DNA from: Gluconacetobacter entanii
GTDB lineage: Bacteria; Pseudomonadota; Alphaproteobacteria; Acetobacterales; Acetobacteraceae
Direction of reading: 5' to 3'
Assembly (NCBI RefSeq): GCF_003206495.1
Contig: NZ_NKUF01000007.1
Coordinates: forward strand, 1 to 64,000
Length of the DNA stretch: 64,000 nucleotides
Of the stretch, positions 10,062 to 20,030 are shown piece after piece. The position numbers were made by a program, and so were the translations under genes. The notes beneath the pieces are model-generated. The model did not search any database. It had not been told where the DNA came from and saw nothing but the letters and a program-made list of their open reading frames with translations. The first letter of the stretch is position 1, and each line of letters begins with the position of its first letter.

Positions 10062-10262
10062 CTAACCTTCCTGTGCGGTAGATGTCGGTCCGTCAGGATC
10101 CGGCCGATCATCAGTAATTTCAAAATCTGTACACGCGTTCGATCCATGAAGAAGACATAGAAGTGCATCAGGAACGGCCTCATTGATAATGCTGCCAAAC
10201 CGCGCGCGAAGATGCTGTTTTATCCAGAATTTGACTATCTGATCCTCAGAATCGATGTCCAT
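10062..10262 (-). CDS. NepR-like anti-sigma factor (small)
   Basis: A 66-residue protein whose central stretch IKQHLRARFGSIINEAVPD, followed by ALLCLLHG, fits the NepR signature (LR-x-x-Y/F-x-x-[IV]-[IV]-x-E-x-[IV]-PD-x-[LF]-L-x-LL). NepR binds the EcfG sigma factor of the alphaproteobacterial general stress response and is released by PhyR. Neither ecfG nor phyR is in the window, so this would be an orphan NepR acting on host sigma. The ribosome site is poor (GGAG abuts the ATG). It lies 23 bases after another small gene, likely one operon. Confidence 0.5.
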   Translation of the reverse strand: MDIDSEDQIVKFWIKQHLRARFGSIINEAVPDALLCLLHGSNACTDFEITDDRPDPDGPTSTAQEG

Positions 10263-10285
10263 CTCCGAATACTTTCTATGACCGT

Positions 10286-10537
10286 TCAGTGAATTAAGTC
10301 ACGGTCCTGCGGCCCCAACGTCGTGAGGTGATCCACGATATTTCGTACATTCATCCAGAATTGCGCGCTGTCTCTATGACCCGCCTCAACACATCGCAAC
10401 ACATGCGCATGAGCTTTGTTCCACGCTCCACTCCATCCGAAGGAACGGATCAAGGCGTCTGCCATGTCTGACGCACAACACGCATTGGAAATTTCGTCAT
10501 CTTTTTCTATCGCCAATCCGCTCTCCGCCTCGCACGA
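10286..10537 (-). CDS. Hypothetical small protein upstream of nepR-like gene
   Basis: An 83-residue protein (start chosen at the ATG at 10537; the frame stays open to 10663). It contains SDMADALIRSFGWSGAWNKA and a helix ending CVEAGHRDSAQFWMNVRNIV. Helical segments with AFW/QFW-x-x-V endings occur in small alphaproteobacterial proteins of unknown function. No signal peptide, no membrane span. Co-oriented with and 23 bases from the NepR-like gene, so probably co-transcribed. No function assigned. Confidence 0.4.
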   Translation of the reverse strand, partial: SCEAESGLAIEKDDEISNACCASDMADALIRSFGWSGAWNKAHAHVLRCVEAGHRDSAQFWMNVRNIVDHLTTLGPQDRDLIH

Positions 10538-11252
10538 CATGACGACGACGGAAGCGAATTGAGGGCGTGACTCCCCGTTACCCGCCTGGCGTCGGGCGGG
10601 TCGAAAGGTGTTTTGCACTGGGCGTAGCCACCTCCTGCCTATTCCCCTGCTGAGAACAGCCAAGGCTGTTCACCGCAGGACCATAGGTCCGGGTGTTCTA
10701 TTCGGCAGGCCACCCGACATAGGAGGCCGCCCAGTTGCAAAAAGCGTTTCGACACGCCGATTTCAGAATAACACATGGGATATCCCCGTGTCACCCTCCG
10801 TAAGCACACGTGCGCACAGCACCTTCGCGATGTATATCCGTCAATTCAACAAGAATTTTGGAAACCAACAGAGTATTGGTTAATGAAGTCGCAGCATTTC
10901 AGGCGCCGGCCAACACGGCCTTCACAAGGCACAGCACTCTGTTATTCTTTCCCAGAGAAATGAAAAGTCTCTTTGTGCAATAATACTATGATTTTTCACA
11001 TATTTTCCATCCGAAGGCAGGCTGCGCTGCCGATCGTCCATTCCTCATTGTCATTGCCGTCACCGTGCTTTTGAAGCTCAGCCCTATGTCCGAATCGCCT
11101 GCTACCGGTGTGTCCCAGGATCGGCTGGGCGGACCTTGTCCGCACAGCGCAAGTATTTTTTCGCTCTGGTTTGCCCGGCTGCGAACAACGCTTAAAAGCA
11201 CTTGAACGCAGGAATCCGCCGTTCCTTCCTCCTCTAAAAGGGAGGGCTCCCG
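10538..11252. other. Non-coding stretch before traG, nothing firm
   Basis: About 715 bases without a supported gene. Short plus-strand frames (10608-10883, 10775-10963) lack recognisable families. AT content rises between 10830 and 11000. A good ribosome site (GGGAGGG) precedes traG at 11253, so a promoter for the long tra/trb operon is expected here, but I cannot pick a convincing -35/-10 pair. Confidence 0.4.
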
Positions 11253-13244
11253 ATGTCGGGCACCAAGATTCTTTGGGGGCAGATCATCGTCGTCTTGGCG
11301 ATCATCCTGCTGACCATGTGGGCTGCGACCGAATGGATCGCTTGGAAGCTGGCCTTCCAGGCCGAACTCGGGCGACCCTGGTTCATAATCCTGCGGTTTC
11401 CATTCTACTTGCCGCCCGCGTTCTTCTGGTGGTGGTATGCGTATGACGCCTATGCGCCGGAGGTCTTCGCACGGGGTGCCTATATCGCCGCGTCGGGCGG
11501 CATCCTGGCTGCGCTTACTGCGATCGGCCTCTCGGTCTGGCGGGCGCGCGAGGCGAAGCGGATCGAGACATATGGCTCGGCCCGTTGGGCTGACGCCAAG
11601 GAGATCGCCCAGGCCGGTTTGCTTGACCCCGACGGCGTGGTACTAGGCCGCTATCGTCGAGATTACCTGCGGCATGACGGGCCAGAGCACGTCCTGACCT
11701 TTGCACCAACGCGCAGCGGCAAGGGTGTCGGCATGGTCATCCCCACGCTCCTGACCTGGCCCGGTTCGGCCATCGTCCACGACATCAAGGGTGAGAACTG
11801 GGAACTGACGGCGGGATTCCGCGCCCGTTTCGGCCACGTCGTGCTGTTCGATCCAACCAATGCAGCCTCCGCGGCCTACAACCCGTTGCTGGAGATCCGG
11901 CGTGGGGAGTGGGAAGTCCGTGATGCCCAGAACGTCGCCGATATCCTCGTCGACCCGGAGGGCAGCCTGGAGAAGCGCAACCATTGGGAGAAGACTTCGC
12001 ACTCCATGCTGGTCGGCGCCATCCTGCACGTCCTCTACGCCGAGCCCGACAAGACCCTGGCCGGTGTCGCCAATTTCCTGTCGGACCCGAAGCGCCCCAT
12101 CGCCACCACGCTGTCAGCGATGATGCGGACGAAGCATCTCGGTGACGCCGGTCCGCATCCCGTCGTGGCCTCGGCCGCGCGCGAGTTGCTGAACAAATCC
12201 CCCAACGAGCGCTCGGGTGTGCTGTCCACCGCCATGTCCTTCCTCGGCCTCTATCGCGATCCAGTGGTCGCGGAAGTGACGCGGCGCTGCGAATGGCGCA
12301 TCGCCGACATTGTCGGCGCCGATCGCCCGGTGACGCTCTACCTGACCGTGCCGCCGTCGGACATCAGACGCACCAAGCCACTGATCCGTCTGGTGCTGAA
12401 CCAGATCGGCCGGCGCCTGACGGAAGACCTTGATGCCGCGGCGCGGCGGCGACGTGTGCTGCTGATGCTCGACGAATTCCCGGCCCTCGGGCGGCTGGAT
12501 TTCTTTGAATCGGCGCTGGCCTTCATGGCGGGCTACCGGATCAAGAGCTTCCTGATCGCCCAGTCCCTCAACCAGATCGAGCGGGCCTACGGGCCGAACA
12601 ATTCGATCCTCGACAACTGTCATGTCCGGGTGAGCTTCGCCACCAACGACGAACGGACGGCAAAACGTGTCTCCGACGCGCTCGGGACCGCCACCGAGAT
12701 GAAGGCGATGAAGAACTACGCGGGCCACCGTCTTTCGCCCTGGCTGGGCCATCTGATGGTTTCGCGCTCGGAGACGGCACGCCCGCTGCTGACGGCGGGA
12801 GAAGTCATGCAGCTCCCGCCAGCGGATGAGATCGTCATGACCTCCGGCCTCTATCCGATCCGTGCGAAGAAGGCCCGTTACTTCGAGGATGCGCGCTTCC
12901 AGGAACGCATTCTGCCGCCGCCAAAGCCTACGCCCCCGAAGGATGGGTGCCCGGACGACTGGAGTAGCCGTCCCCTGCCGCCCAGGCCGCCGGCACCCGA
13001 TGCGGCGGCCGAAACGCGGACAGGGGACGATGAGGAAGAAGACCCGAAGCAGTCCGCCCGACGCCATCAGCCCGAACTGGACGAAGGCACTGTCGAGAAA
13101 AAGGAGCCGTTGGAGAACGAGTTCACGCCCGATCCGGTCGATGAGTTCGACGACATCGCGCCCCGCAACAACCGGATGAACGATCTCAGGCGCGGCATCG
13201 CCCGGCAGGCGTCGCTCGACCGTGGCGATGAGCTTGGACTGTGA
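11253..13244 (+). CDS. traG: Type IV coupling protein TraG/VirD4
   Basis: A 663-residue inner-membrane ATPase that links the relaxosome to the mating channel. Two or three N-terminal membrane helices (up to about residue 95) precede the nucleotide-binding domain: Walker A FAPTRSGKGVG near 150 and Walker B LLMLDEFPALGR near 403. A charged, proline-rich C-terminal tail (DDEEEDPKQ and similar) may recruit the relaxase. It lies just upstream of the RHH gene and trb cluster, the standard order in this element family. Full length for TraG. Confidence 0.95.
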   Translation: MSGTKILWGQIIVVLAIILLTMWAATEWIAWKLAFQAELGRPWFIILRFPFYLPPAFFWWWYAYDAYAPEVFARGAYIAASGGILAALTAIGLSVWRAREAKRIETYGSARWADAKEIAQAGLLDPDGVVLGRYRRDYLRHDGPEHVLTFAPTRSGKGVGMVIPTLLTWPGSAIVHDIKGENWELTAGFRARFGHVVLFDPTNAASAAYNPLLEIRRGEWEVRDAQNVADILVDPEGSLEKRNHWEKTSHSMLVGAILHVLYAEPDKTLAGVANFLSDPKRPIATTLSAMMRTKHLGDAGPHPVVASAARELLNKSPNERSGVLSTAMSFLGLYRDPVVAEVTRRCEWRIADIVGADRPVTLYLTVPPSDIRRTKPLIRLVLNQIGRRLTEDLDAAARRRRVLLMLDEFPALGRLDFFESALAFMAGYRIKSFLIAQSLNQIERAYGPNNSILDNCHVRVSFATNDERTAKRVSDALGTATEMKAMKNYAGHRLSPWLGHLMVSRSETARPLLTAGEVMQLPPADEIVMTSGLYPIRAKKARYFEDARFQERILPPPKPTPPKDGCPDDWSSRPLPPRPPAPDAAAETRTGDDEEEDPKQSARRHQPELDEGTVEKKEPLENEFTPDPVDEFDDIAPRNNRMNDLRRGIARQASLDRGDELGL

Positions 13245-13251
13245 GGCAGAC

Positions 13252-13698
13252 ATGGCGATACCGAAAAAGAAGGCCCAGATCTCCGTCTATCTCGATCCCG
13301 ATGTGATGAAGACCCTGTCTGCCTATGCCGCGCGACGCGCGCAGCCGATGTCGCTGATCGTCGAGGCCGCCGTTGCTTCCTTCCTCTCGCCCGACGTGGA
13401 AGAGCGCCGCGAGGCTGCTACATCGAAGCGCCTCGACCGGCAGGACCGACGTCTCGCGCGGCTGGAGCGCGATATCGGCATCACGGTGGAGACACTAGCG
13501 CTGTTCATCCGTTTCTGGCTGACCACGACCCCGCCGCTGCCCGAACCGGCCGCGAAGGCGGCGCGCGCGCAGGCCGGGGTGCGCTACGATAATTTTGTCG
13601 CCGCCCTCGGCCGTAGGCTGGCCCAGGGGCCAAGACTCCAGCAGGAAATCCCGGAGGATGTTTTGGACCCCGGCGCACGGGATGAACCGGAGGCGTAA
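13252..13698 (+). CDS. Ribbon-helix-helix (CopG-type) conjugation accessory protein
   Basis: A 148-residue protein starting at the ATG at 13252 after a GAGG ribosome site. Residues 5-50 (AQISVYLDPDVMKTLSAYAA, then SLIVEAAVASFL) form a ribbon-helix-helix DNA-binding domain, followed by an Arg-rich coiled segment (KRLDRQDRRLARLERDI) and a hydrophobic stretch. It occupies the usual slot between traG and trbB. A role in transcription control or relaxosome assembly is inferred. Confidence 0.85.
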   Translation: MAIPKKKAQISVYLDPDVMKTLSAYAARRAQPMSLIVEAAVASFLSPDVEERREAATSKRLDRQDRRLARLERDIGITVETLALFIRFWLTTTPPLPEPAAKAARAQAGVRYDNFVAALGRRLAQGPRLQQEIPEDVLDPGARDEPEA

Positions 13699-13844
13699 AA
13701 TCCGCACCCCGCAAGTATTTTTGCCCTGTGTTTCGCCGCCGTTCTACGACCTCTGAATTCTTGTTGAAACGCGCTGTTTCCAGCCTTTCTTAATGATCCC
13801 CGTCGCTGTTCGTCCGTCGCGTGCGGCCCATACGGGGGAAGGTC

Positions 13845-14822
13845 ATGTCGGTTTCCGTCATCCATGAAGGGGCCAGAGTGCGCGGCGTGTCCATGCTGCG
13901 CACAGCGATGGGGCCGGCGATTGCCCGGCACCTTGCCGATCCCTCTGTGGTCGAGGTCATGCTTAATCCCGATGGGCGGCTGTGGATCGATCGGCTGTCA
14001 GAGGGCATGGCCAACACGGGCGAAACCATCACACCTGCCGACGCCGAGCGCATCGTGCGTCTGGTTGCACACCACGTCGGGGCTGAGGTGCATGAGGGTG
14101 CGCCCCGTGTCTCGGCCGAGTTGCCAACCGGCGAACGGTTCGAGGGATTGCTGCCGCCCGTGGTGACGGCCCCCAGTTTCGCGATCCGCAAGCCCGCCGT
14201 CGCGGTGTTCACCCTCGATGACTATGTCGCCGCCGGGATCATGACAGAAGGGCTGGCGGTGTCTCTGCGCCGCGCTGTTTCGGAACGGAAGAACATCCTG
14301 GTCGCAGGCGGCACATCCACGGGCAAGACCACGCTGGTCAACGCCCTGCTGGCCGAGGTCGCGAAAACCGGCGATCGCGTCGTCCTGATCGAGGACACGC
14401 GCGAGTTGCAATGCATGGCGCCCAATCTCATTGCCCTGCGGACCCGCGAAGGGGTCATCACGCTGTCGGATCTCGTCCGGTCCGGTCTGCGCCTGCGTCC
14501 CGACCGTATTCCCATCGGTGAGGTGCGTGGTGCCGAAGCCCTTGATCTGGTCAAGGCATGGGGCACCGGCCATCCGGGCGGCATCGGTACGCTGCATGCG
14601 GGATCAGTGCTCGCCGCTCTCTACCGTCTCGAACAACTGATCCAGGAAGCGGTGGTAACGGTGCCACGCGCCATGATCGCGGACACCATCGACGTGATCG
14701 CTGTCCTGTCCGGGCGAGGCAATGCCCGCCGGCTCTCCGAACTCGCCACCGTGGACGGGCTCGATCCCGCCACCGGCGCCTATCGCATTCATCCCTTCCA
14801 GAATTCGGGAGATTCCCAATGA
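13845..14822 (+). CDS. trbB: Conjugal transfer ATPase TrbB
   Basis: A 325-residue VirB11-type hexameric secretion ATPase. Walker [17 protein letters not shown] sits near residues 154-169, then [10 protein letters not shown] (Asp box), [16 protein letters not shown] (Walker B region) and the histidine box [13 protein letters not shown]. It powers pilus assembly and substrate transfer at the cytoplasmic membrane. Start at 13845 is supported by GGGGAAGG upstream. The stop overlaps trbC (ATGA), showing tight coupling. Confidence 0.95.
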   Translation: MSVSVIHEGARVRGVSMLRTAMGPAIARHLADPSVVEVMLNPDGRLWIDRLSEGMANTGETITPADAERIVRLVAHHVGAEVHEGAPRVSAELPTGERFEGLLPPVVTAPSFAIRKPAVAVFTLDDYVAAGIMTEGLAVSLRRAVSERKNILVAGGTSTGKTTLVNALLAEVAKTGDRVVLIEDTRELQCMAPNLIALRTREGVITLSDLVRSGLRLRPDRIPIGEVRGAEALDLVKAWGTGHPGGIGTLHAGSVLAALYRLEQLIQEAVVTVPRAMIADTIDVIAVLSGRGNARRLSELATVDGLDPATGAYRIHPFQNSGDSQ

Positions 14823-15151
14823 CCCATGCCATAATCCGCGTGCGTCGGCACGCGCCCGCCATTTCCGCCATGTTGCTGCTTTCGGTCGCATGGTGTTCCT
14901 CGGCCCTGGCGTCCGGGTCGGACATGCCGTGGGAAACGCCCCTGAACGAGATCCTGCAATCCGTGCAGGGACCGGTCGCCAAGATTATCTCGGTGATCAT
15001 CATCACGGTCACGGGTCTGACCCTGGCGTTCGGGGAAACATCGGGTGGGTTCCGCCGCCTGATCCAGATCGTCTTCGGCCTGTCGATCGCTTTTGCGGCG
15101 TCCAGCTTCTTCCTGTCGTTCTTCTCCTTCTCGGGCGGGGCGCTGATCTGA
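14819..15151 (+). CDS. trbC: Prepilin TrbC (VirB2-like)
   Basis: A 110-residue pilin precursor. A signal peptide (to about ALASG) is followed by two hydrophobic helices (VAKIISVIIITVTGLTLAF and LIQIVFGLSIAFAASSFFL) joined by a short polar loop, the classic VirB2/TrbC shape. It forms the pilus shaft after processing, in RP4 by TraF-dependent cyclisation; no traF is in view. Start overlaps trbB; stop overlaps trbD (TGATG). Confidence 0.9.
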   Translation: MTHAIIRVRRHAPAISAMLLLSVAWCSSALASGSDMPWETPLNEILQSVQGPVAKIISVIIITVTGLTLAFGETSGGFRRLIQIVFGLSIAFAASSFFLSFFSFSGGALI

Positions 15152-15426
15152 TGGCGGGATACGACGATGACGCGGTGCCGGGCTTTCATGTCCCGGTGCA
15201 TCGCTCCCTGACCGACCCGATCCTGTTGGGTGGCGCTCCCCGTGCCGTGGCCATCGCCAATGGCACGCTGGCGGCGGCCATAACACTCGGCCTGCGTCTC
15301 TGGCTGATCGGGGCCGCCTTCTGGATCGTCGGCCACGGGCTGGCGCTCTGGGGCGCGAAACGCGATCCGCTGTTCATCGAGGTCGGGCGGCGGCATCTCC
15401 GCTATCCCGCCTGGCTGCGGGCATAG
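15151..15426 (+). CDS. trbD: Conjugal transfer protein TrbD (VirB3-like)
   Basis: A 91-residue inner-membrane protein. The N-terminal GFHVPVHRSLTDPILLGGAP is the conserved TrbD/VirB3 motif, followed by two closely spaced membrane helices and FIEVGRRHLRYPAWLRA. VirB3-type proteins work with the VirB4 ATPase, here TrbE, encoded 12 bases downstream. Confidence 0.92.
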   Translation: MAGYDDDAVPGFHVPVHRSLTDPILLGGAPRAVAIANGTLAAAITLGLRLWLIGAAFWIVGHGLALWGAKRDPLFIEVGRRHLRYPAWLRA

Positions 15427-15438
15427 GGGAGATCGGCC

Positions 15439-17871
15439 ATGATGTCCCTTGGCGAGTACCGTAATCGCAGTGCCCTTCTATCTGATTTCCTGCCCTGGGC
15501 CGCGCTGGTCGAAAAGGGTGTGGTCCTGAACAAGGACGGCAGTTTCCAGCGCACGGCGCGCATCCGTGGCCCCGATATGGACAGCGCCACGCCCGCCGAA
15601 CTGGTCGGTGTCACCGCACGGCTCAACAGTAATCTCCGCCGTCTGGGCTCCGGATGGGCGGTGTTCGTCGAGGCGCAGCGCGTCCCGGCCACACTCTATC
15701 CCGAGAGCGATTTTCCGGATGCCGCCTCGCACATGGTCGATCTGGAACGGCGTGAGCAGTTCGAGGATGAGGGCGCACATTTCGTGAGCCGGTATTTTCT
15801 GACCCTTGTCTGGCTGCCACCGGCGGAATCATCTGATCGCGCTGCCCGGTTCCTGTTCGAGGGCAGGGAGCGCGAAGGGCCGGACCCACACGGCATGCTC
15901 CATGCGTTCGTGGATCGCTCCGACCGGATGCTGGCGTTGCTGGACGGTTTCATGCCCGAGGCCACCTGGCTCAATGACGGTGAGACGCTGACCTATTTAC
16001 ATTCGACCATTTCGACGCGGAACCAGCGTGTCCGGGTGCCGGAAATCCCTATGCATCTTGACGCGCTGCTGGTCGATCAGCCGCTTTCGGGCGGGTTGGA
16101 GCCAAAACTCGGCGATGCCTTCCTGAAAACGCTGACGATCACCGGTTTCCCGTCGCGGACCTTTCCCGGAATCCTGGATGACCTGAACCGGCTGGCGATG
16201 CCCTATCGCTGGTCCACCCGCGCGATCCTGCTGGACAAGACGGATGCGACGAAAGTGCTGATAAAAATCCGTCGCCAGTGGTTCGCAAAGCGCAAGAGCA
16301 TTACGGCGATTGTTCGGGAGGTGATGACCAACGAGGCGTCGGTTCTGGTGGATAACGACGCCGCCAACAAGGCGGCGGATGCGGACCTTGCCTTGCAGTC
16401 CCTCGGTGCTGATGACGTCGGGCAGGCCTACATCACCGCCACGGTAACGGTCTGGGATGGTTCCGCTTCCATCGCTACAGAAAAACTCCGTTTGGTCGAA
16501 AAGATCATCCAGGGCCGCGACTTCACTTGCATGGCGGAAAGCCTCAACGCCGTGGAGGCATGGCTCGGCTCTCTTCCCGGCCATATCTATGCCAATGTGC
16601 GCCAGCCACCCGTCTCGACGTTGAACCTGGCGCATATGATTCCGCTGTCAGCGGTGTGGGCTGGACCGGAGCGCGACACCCACTTCAACGCCCCGCCTCT
16701 TTTCTACGGCAGGACGGCGGGCGCTACACCGTTTCGTTTCTCGCTCCATGTCGGCGATGTCGGCCACACGCTGATCGCAGGACCGACAGGAGCTGGCAAA
16801 TCTGTCCTGCTAGCGCTGATGGCGCTCCAGTTCCGGCGTTATGCGGGATCGCAGATTTTTGCCTTCGATTTCGGCGGGTCCATGCGTGCGGCGACGATGG
16901 CGATGGACGGGGACTGGCACGATCTTGGAGGCGGGCTGACGGACGAGGGCGATGGGCATTCCGCCGTTTCCCTTCAGCCGCTGGCACAGATTGACGATCC
17001 CGACGAGCGCAAATGGGCCAGTGAATGGCTGGGGCAGATCCTTGTCGGTGAAGGGGTAACGCTGACCCCCGAGGTGAAGTCTCACCTCTGGTCGGCGCTG
17101 AATTCCCTGGCATCGTCGCCTGTGCCGGAACGTACATTGTCCGGGCTGGTAGCACTGCTTCAATCCAACGCTTTGAAGCAGGCTCTGGCCCCATACTGCC
17201 TCGGTGGTCCTTATGGCCGCCTGCTCGATGCAGACGCCGAACGTCTGGGTGACGCCGATGTCGTGGTGTTCGAGACCGAAGGGCTGATCGGCTCCAGCGC
17301 GGCATCATTCGTTCTGTCGTACCTGTTCCACCGCATCGAAGGGCGACTGGACGGGAGGCCGACGCTGCTGGTCATCGACGAAGGCTGGCTGGTGCTGGAT
17401 GACGGGGACTTTGCCGGCCAGCTCCGAGAGTGGCTAAAGACGCTGCGCAAGAAGAACGCATCGGTGATTTTCGCCACCCAGTCGCTGTCCGATATCGCCA
17501 ATTCCCGCATTGCGCCTGCCGTGGTGGAAAGCTGCCCGACCCGGATCTTCCTGCCCAACGAACGGGCGATCGAGCCACAGATCGCGGCCATCTATCGCGA
17601 CTTCGGGCTGAATGACCGGCAGATCGCCATCATCGCCCGCGCGGCATCCAAGCGGGAATATTACTGCCAGACCCAGCGGGGGAACCGGCTGTTCGAACTG
17701 GGGCTCGGCCCTGTCGCCCTGGCGCTGTGCGCGGCCTCCGGCAAGGACGACCACAGGCTGATCGATCGGGTGCTGGCGGAGCACGGGCGGGTTGGGTTCC
17801 TGCCCGCCTGGTTCGAGGCGCGTGATGTCATGTGGGCGGCTGATCTTCTGCGGGAAGGGGAGGTGCCGTGA
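15439..17871 (+). CDS. trbE: Conjugal transfer ATPase TrbE (VirB4)
   Basis: An 810-residue VirB4-family ATPase. The N-terminal CagE/VirB4 domain begins MMSLGEYRNRSALLSDFLPW; Walker A LIAGPTGAGKSVLLAL lies near residue 445-460, Walker B RPTLLVIDEGWLVLDD near 640, followed by IFATQSLSDIANS. It energises pilus biogenesis and substrate transfer. Length is normal for TrbE. Its TGA overlaps the GTG start of trbJ. Confidence 0.96.
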   Translation: MMSLGEYRNRSALLSDFLPWAALVEKGVVLNKDGSFQRTARIRGPDMDSATPAELVGVTARLNSNLRRLGSGWAVFVEAQRVPATLYPESDFPDAASHMVDLERREQFEDEGAHFVSRYFLTLVWLPPAESSDRAARFLFEGREREGPDPHGMLHAFVDRSDRMLALLDGFMPEATWLNDGETLTYLHSTISTRNQRVRVPEIPMHLDALLVDQPLSGGLEPKLGDAFLKTLTITGFPSRTFPGILDDLNRLAMPYRWSTRAILLDKTDATKVLIKIRRQWFAKRKSITAIVREVMTNEASVLVDNDAANKAADADLALQSLGADDVGQAYITATVTVWDGSASIATEKLRLVEKIIQGRDFTCMAESLNAVEAWLGSLPGHIYANVRQPPVSTLNLAHMIPLSAVWAGPERDTHFNAPPLFYGRTAGATPFRFSLHVGDVGHTLIAGPTGAGKSVLLALMALQFRRYAGSQIFAFDFGGSMRAATMAMDGDWHDLGGGLTDEGDGHSAVSLQPLAQIDDPDERKWASEWLGQILVGEGVTLTPEVKSHLWSALNSLASSPVPERTLSGLVALLQSNALKQALAPYCLGGPYGRLLDADAERLGDADVVVFETEGLIGSSAASFVLSYLFHRIEGRLDGRPTLLVIDEGWLVLDDGDFAGQLREWLKTLRKKNASVIFATQSLSDIANSRIAPAVVESCPTRIFLPNERAIEPQIAAIYRDFGLNDRQIAIIARAASKREYYCQTQRGNRLFELGLGPVALALCAASGKDDHRLIDRVLAEHGRVGFLPAWFEARDVMWAADLLREGEVP

Positions 17872-18602
17872 GATATCGTCTGATTCCTGCCGTTATGGTC
17901 GTTGCTTTTACGGTTTCTGCTTCTCAATCCGCCCATGCCCAATGGGCGGTGTATGATGGCGCGAACCATGTCGAGAACGTGCTGATCGCGGCGCGCACGC
18001 TCCAGCAGATCGACAACCAGATCACGTCACTGGCCAATCAGGCGCAGATGCTGGTCAATCAGGGTCGCAATCTGGCGAGCCTCCCGCTTTCGACACTGTC
18101 GACGCTGCAATCGACGATTTCCCAGACGACGGCGTTGCTCGCGCAGGCGCAGAATATCGCATACAGCGTCCAGTCCGTTGAGCAGCAGTACCAGCAGTCA
18201 TACACATCGTTATCGTCAGGCATGTCAGACAGCGCCCTGTTCAGTCAGGCGCAGACGCGGTGGCAGAATTCCGTGGGTGGGTTCGAGGATGCCCTGAAGC
18301 TTCAGGCGCGGGTGGTAGGAAATATCCCGAGCGACAGCTCGGCCATGACGCAACTGGTCTCGGCGAGCCAGAGTTCGGCCGGGGCGCTACAGGCCGCACA
18401 GGCGGGAAACCAGCTTCTCGCGCTTCAGTCTCGCCAGCTTTCCGACATCCAGGCCGAACTCGCGGCTAATGGCCGGGCCGCGGACCTCGAACGGGCGCGA
18501 CAGGCGGCGAACGAGGCCGGTGCGGAAGCCCAATATCAGCATTTCTCGCAGTATGACGCCTATGTTCCCCAGGCCGTCGCCATCCCAAGTTCTGGATATT
18601 GA
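17868..18602 (+). CDS. trbJ: Conjugal transfer protein TrbJ (VirB5-like)
   Basis: A 244-residue exported protein starting with GTG in a GTGA overlap with trbE. A signal peptide ends at about SAHAQWAVYDG; WAVYDGANHVENVLIAARTL is the typical TrbJ mature N-terminus. The rest is Gln/Ala/Ser-rich and helical, matching the VirB5/TrbJ pilus-tip family. No trbK (entry exclusion lipoprotein) follows; trbL starts 3 bases later. Confidence 0.92.
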   Translation: MRYRLIPAVMVVAFTVSASQSAHAQWAVYDGANHVENVLIAARTLQQIDNQITSLANQAQMLVNQGRNLASLPLSTLSTLQSTISQTTALLAQAQNIAYSVQSVEQQYQQSYTSLSSGMSDSALFSQAQTRWQNSVGGFEDALKLQARVVGNIPSDSSAMTQLVSASQSSAGALQAAQAGNQLLALQSRQLSDIQAELAANGRAADLERARQAANEAGAEAQYQHFSQYDAYVPQAVAIPSSGY

Positions 18603-18605
18603 GCA

Positions 18606-20030
18606 ATGGCGAGCGACAATGTCGGCATCATCGACGGCTTCCTGAATACCTTCGAGACCACGATCGACAGCGGTTTCGGTCTGGTCCGGGGAAGCGTGGT
18701 GTCGCTCGCGGGTTCGCTCTCGGTGCTGGACATCGTGCTGGCGGGGCTGTTCTGGGCGTGGGCGTCCGACGAGGACATCGTCCAGCGTCTCGTGAAGAAG
18801 ACGCTGTATATCGGCTTCTTTGCCTTCATCATCGACCATTTCAGCGGCCTGTCGGGGATCGTTTTCAACAGTTTCGCGGCCCTCGGTCTCAAGGCCGGCG
18901 GCGGCACGCTGGCAATTGCGGACTTCATGCACCCCGGCCGACTGGCGGCGACCGGGCTCGATGCCGCGCAACCGCTTCTGGATGCGGCGAGTAAACTGGC
19001 GTTTTCGTTCGGTGCGCTGGCCAGCATCGTGCAGATCCTCGTCCTGGTCCTGTGCTGGTTCATCGTGCTGGCGGCCTTCTTCATTCTCGCGGTGCAACTC
19101 TTCGTGGCGATCGTCGAGTTCAAGCTGACCAGCCTAGCCGGTTTCGTGCTGATCCCGTTCGCCCTGTTCAATCGCACCGCTTTCCTGGCCGAGAAGGCGC
19201 TGGGCAATGTCGTATCGTCCGGTGTGAAGATCATGGTGCTGGCGGTCATTTCCGCCATCGCCTCCGTGCTGTTCAGGCAGTTCACGACGTCCTACGGTGA
19301 TAGTGCGCCCACCATCGGCCAGGCGCTGTCCGTTGTTCTGGCGTCGCTCTGCATCGTGGGTCTCGCCATTTTCGGCGGCTCTCTCGCCAATGGGCTGATC
19401 TCCGGTGCCCCGCAGCTTGGTGCCGGGGCAGCGGCCGGAACCGCAATGGCGGTGGGCGCGATGGGTGCTGCGGCTGTTGCCGCGCCCGCTGCCCTGGCGT
19501 CTGGGGGCGCTGCCGCGCTTGGTGCGACGGCCGCGGCAGCGCGCGGCGGGGCTGCCGTCGCAGGTGCCGCCACGACAGCCTACTCCATGGGAGCAGCCGG
19601 ACAGACCGGCGCGGCGGGCATGGCGTCGGCGGCTGGCAATGTCGGTCGCGCCGCTGGTGGTGCTGCGATGAACGCCGTGAAGAACAAGGTCGGCGCGGCA
19701 ACATCCTCGTTGAAGGAAAGCTACTCTGCTGGCGGACGCTGGGCCGCCGGTGCGATGGGCGCCGGCGGAGAAGGCGATAGGCCATCGGGTGACGGTGGAT
19801 CTTCAGGCCCGTCCGGCGGCGGAGGTGATCCCGGTACCGGGCCTGCCGGTAGCGGTAACCCTGGCGGCGGCCCCGATGGCGGCGACGGCTCCGACGGCAA
19901 GCCGCCCCGCTGGGCGCGAAAGATGAAGCGCCGCAACGCCGCCACCCATGCTGCCGAGGCCGCCCATATCATCCGCTCCGCCGATGGCGGGGGCGGGTCC
20001 ACGTCCATCGATCTCTCGGAGAAAGAATGA
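18606..20030 (+). CDS. trbL: Conjugal transfer protein TrbL (VirB6-like)
   Basis: A 474-residue polytopic membrane protein: about six helices in residues 30-275, including FKLTSLAGFVLIPFALFNRT, the TrbL signature. Then comes a long Gly/Ala-rich region and a Gly/Pro/Asp-rich, basic C-terminal tail in the cytoplasm. It forms the inner-membrane channel. Its ATGA overlap with trbF keeps the operon tight. The Ala/Gly repeats account for many shadow frames here. Confidence 0.93.
   Translation: MASDNVGIIDGFLNTFETTIDSGFGLVRGSVVSLAGSLSVLDIVLAGLFWAWASDEDIVQRLVKKTLYIGFFAFIIDHFSGLSGIVFNSFAALGLKAGGGTLAIADFMHPGRLAATGLDAAQPLLDAASKLAFSFGALASIVQILVLVLCWFIVLAAFFILAVQLFVAIVEFKLTSLAGFVLIPFALFNRTAFLAEKALGNVVSSGVKIMVLAVISAIASVLFRQFTTSYGDSAPTIGQALSVVLASLCIVGLAIFGGSLANGLISGAPQLGAGAAAGTAMAVGAMGAAAVAAPAALASGGAAALGATAAAARGGAAVAGAATTAYSMGAAGQTGAAGMASAAGNVGRAAGGAAMNAVKNKVGAATSSLKESYSAGGRWAAGAMGAGGEGDRPSGDGGSSGPSGGGGDPGTGPAGSGNPGGGPDGGDGSDGKPPRWARKMKRRNAATHAAEAAHIIRSADGGGGSTSIDLSEKE

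Noticed and set aside
10608-10963. Short plus-strand frames before traG
   Set aside because: No ribosome sites or known domains, and compositions like random sequence.
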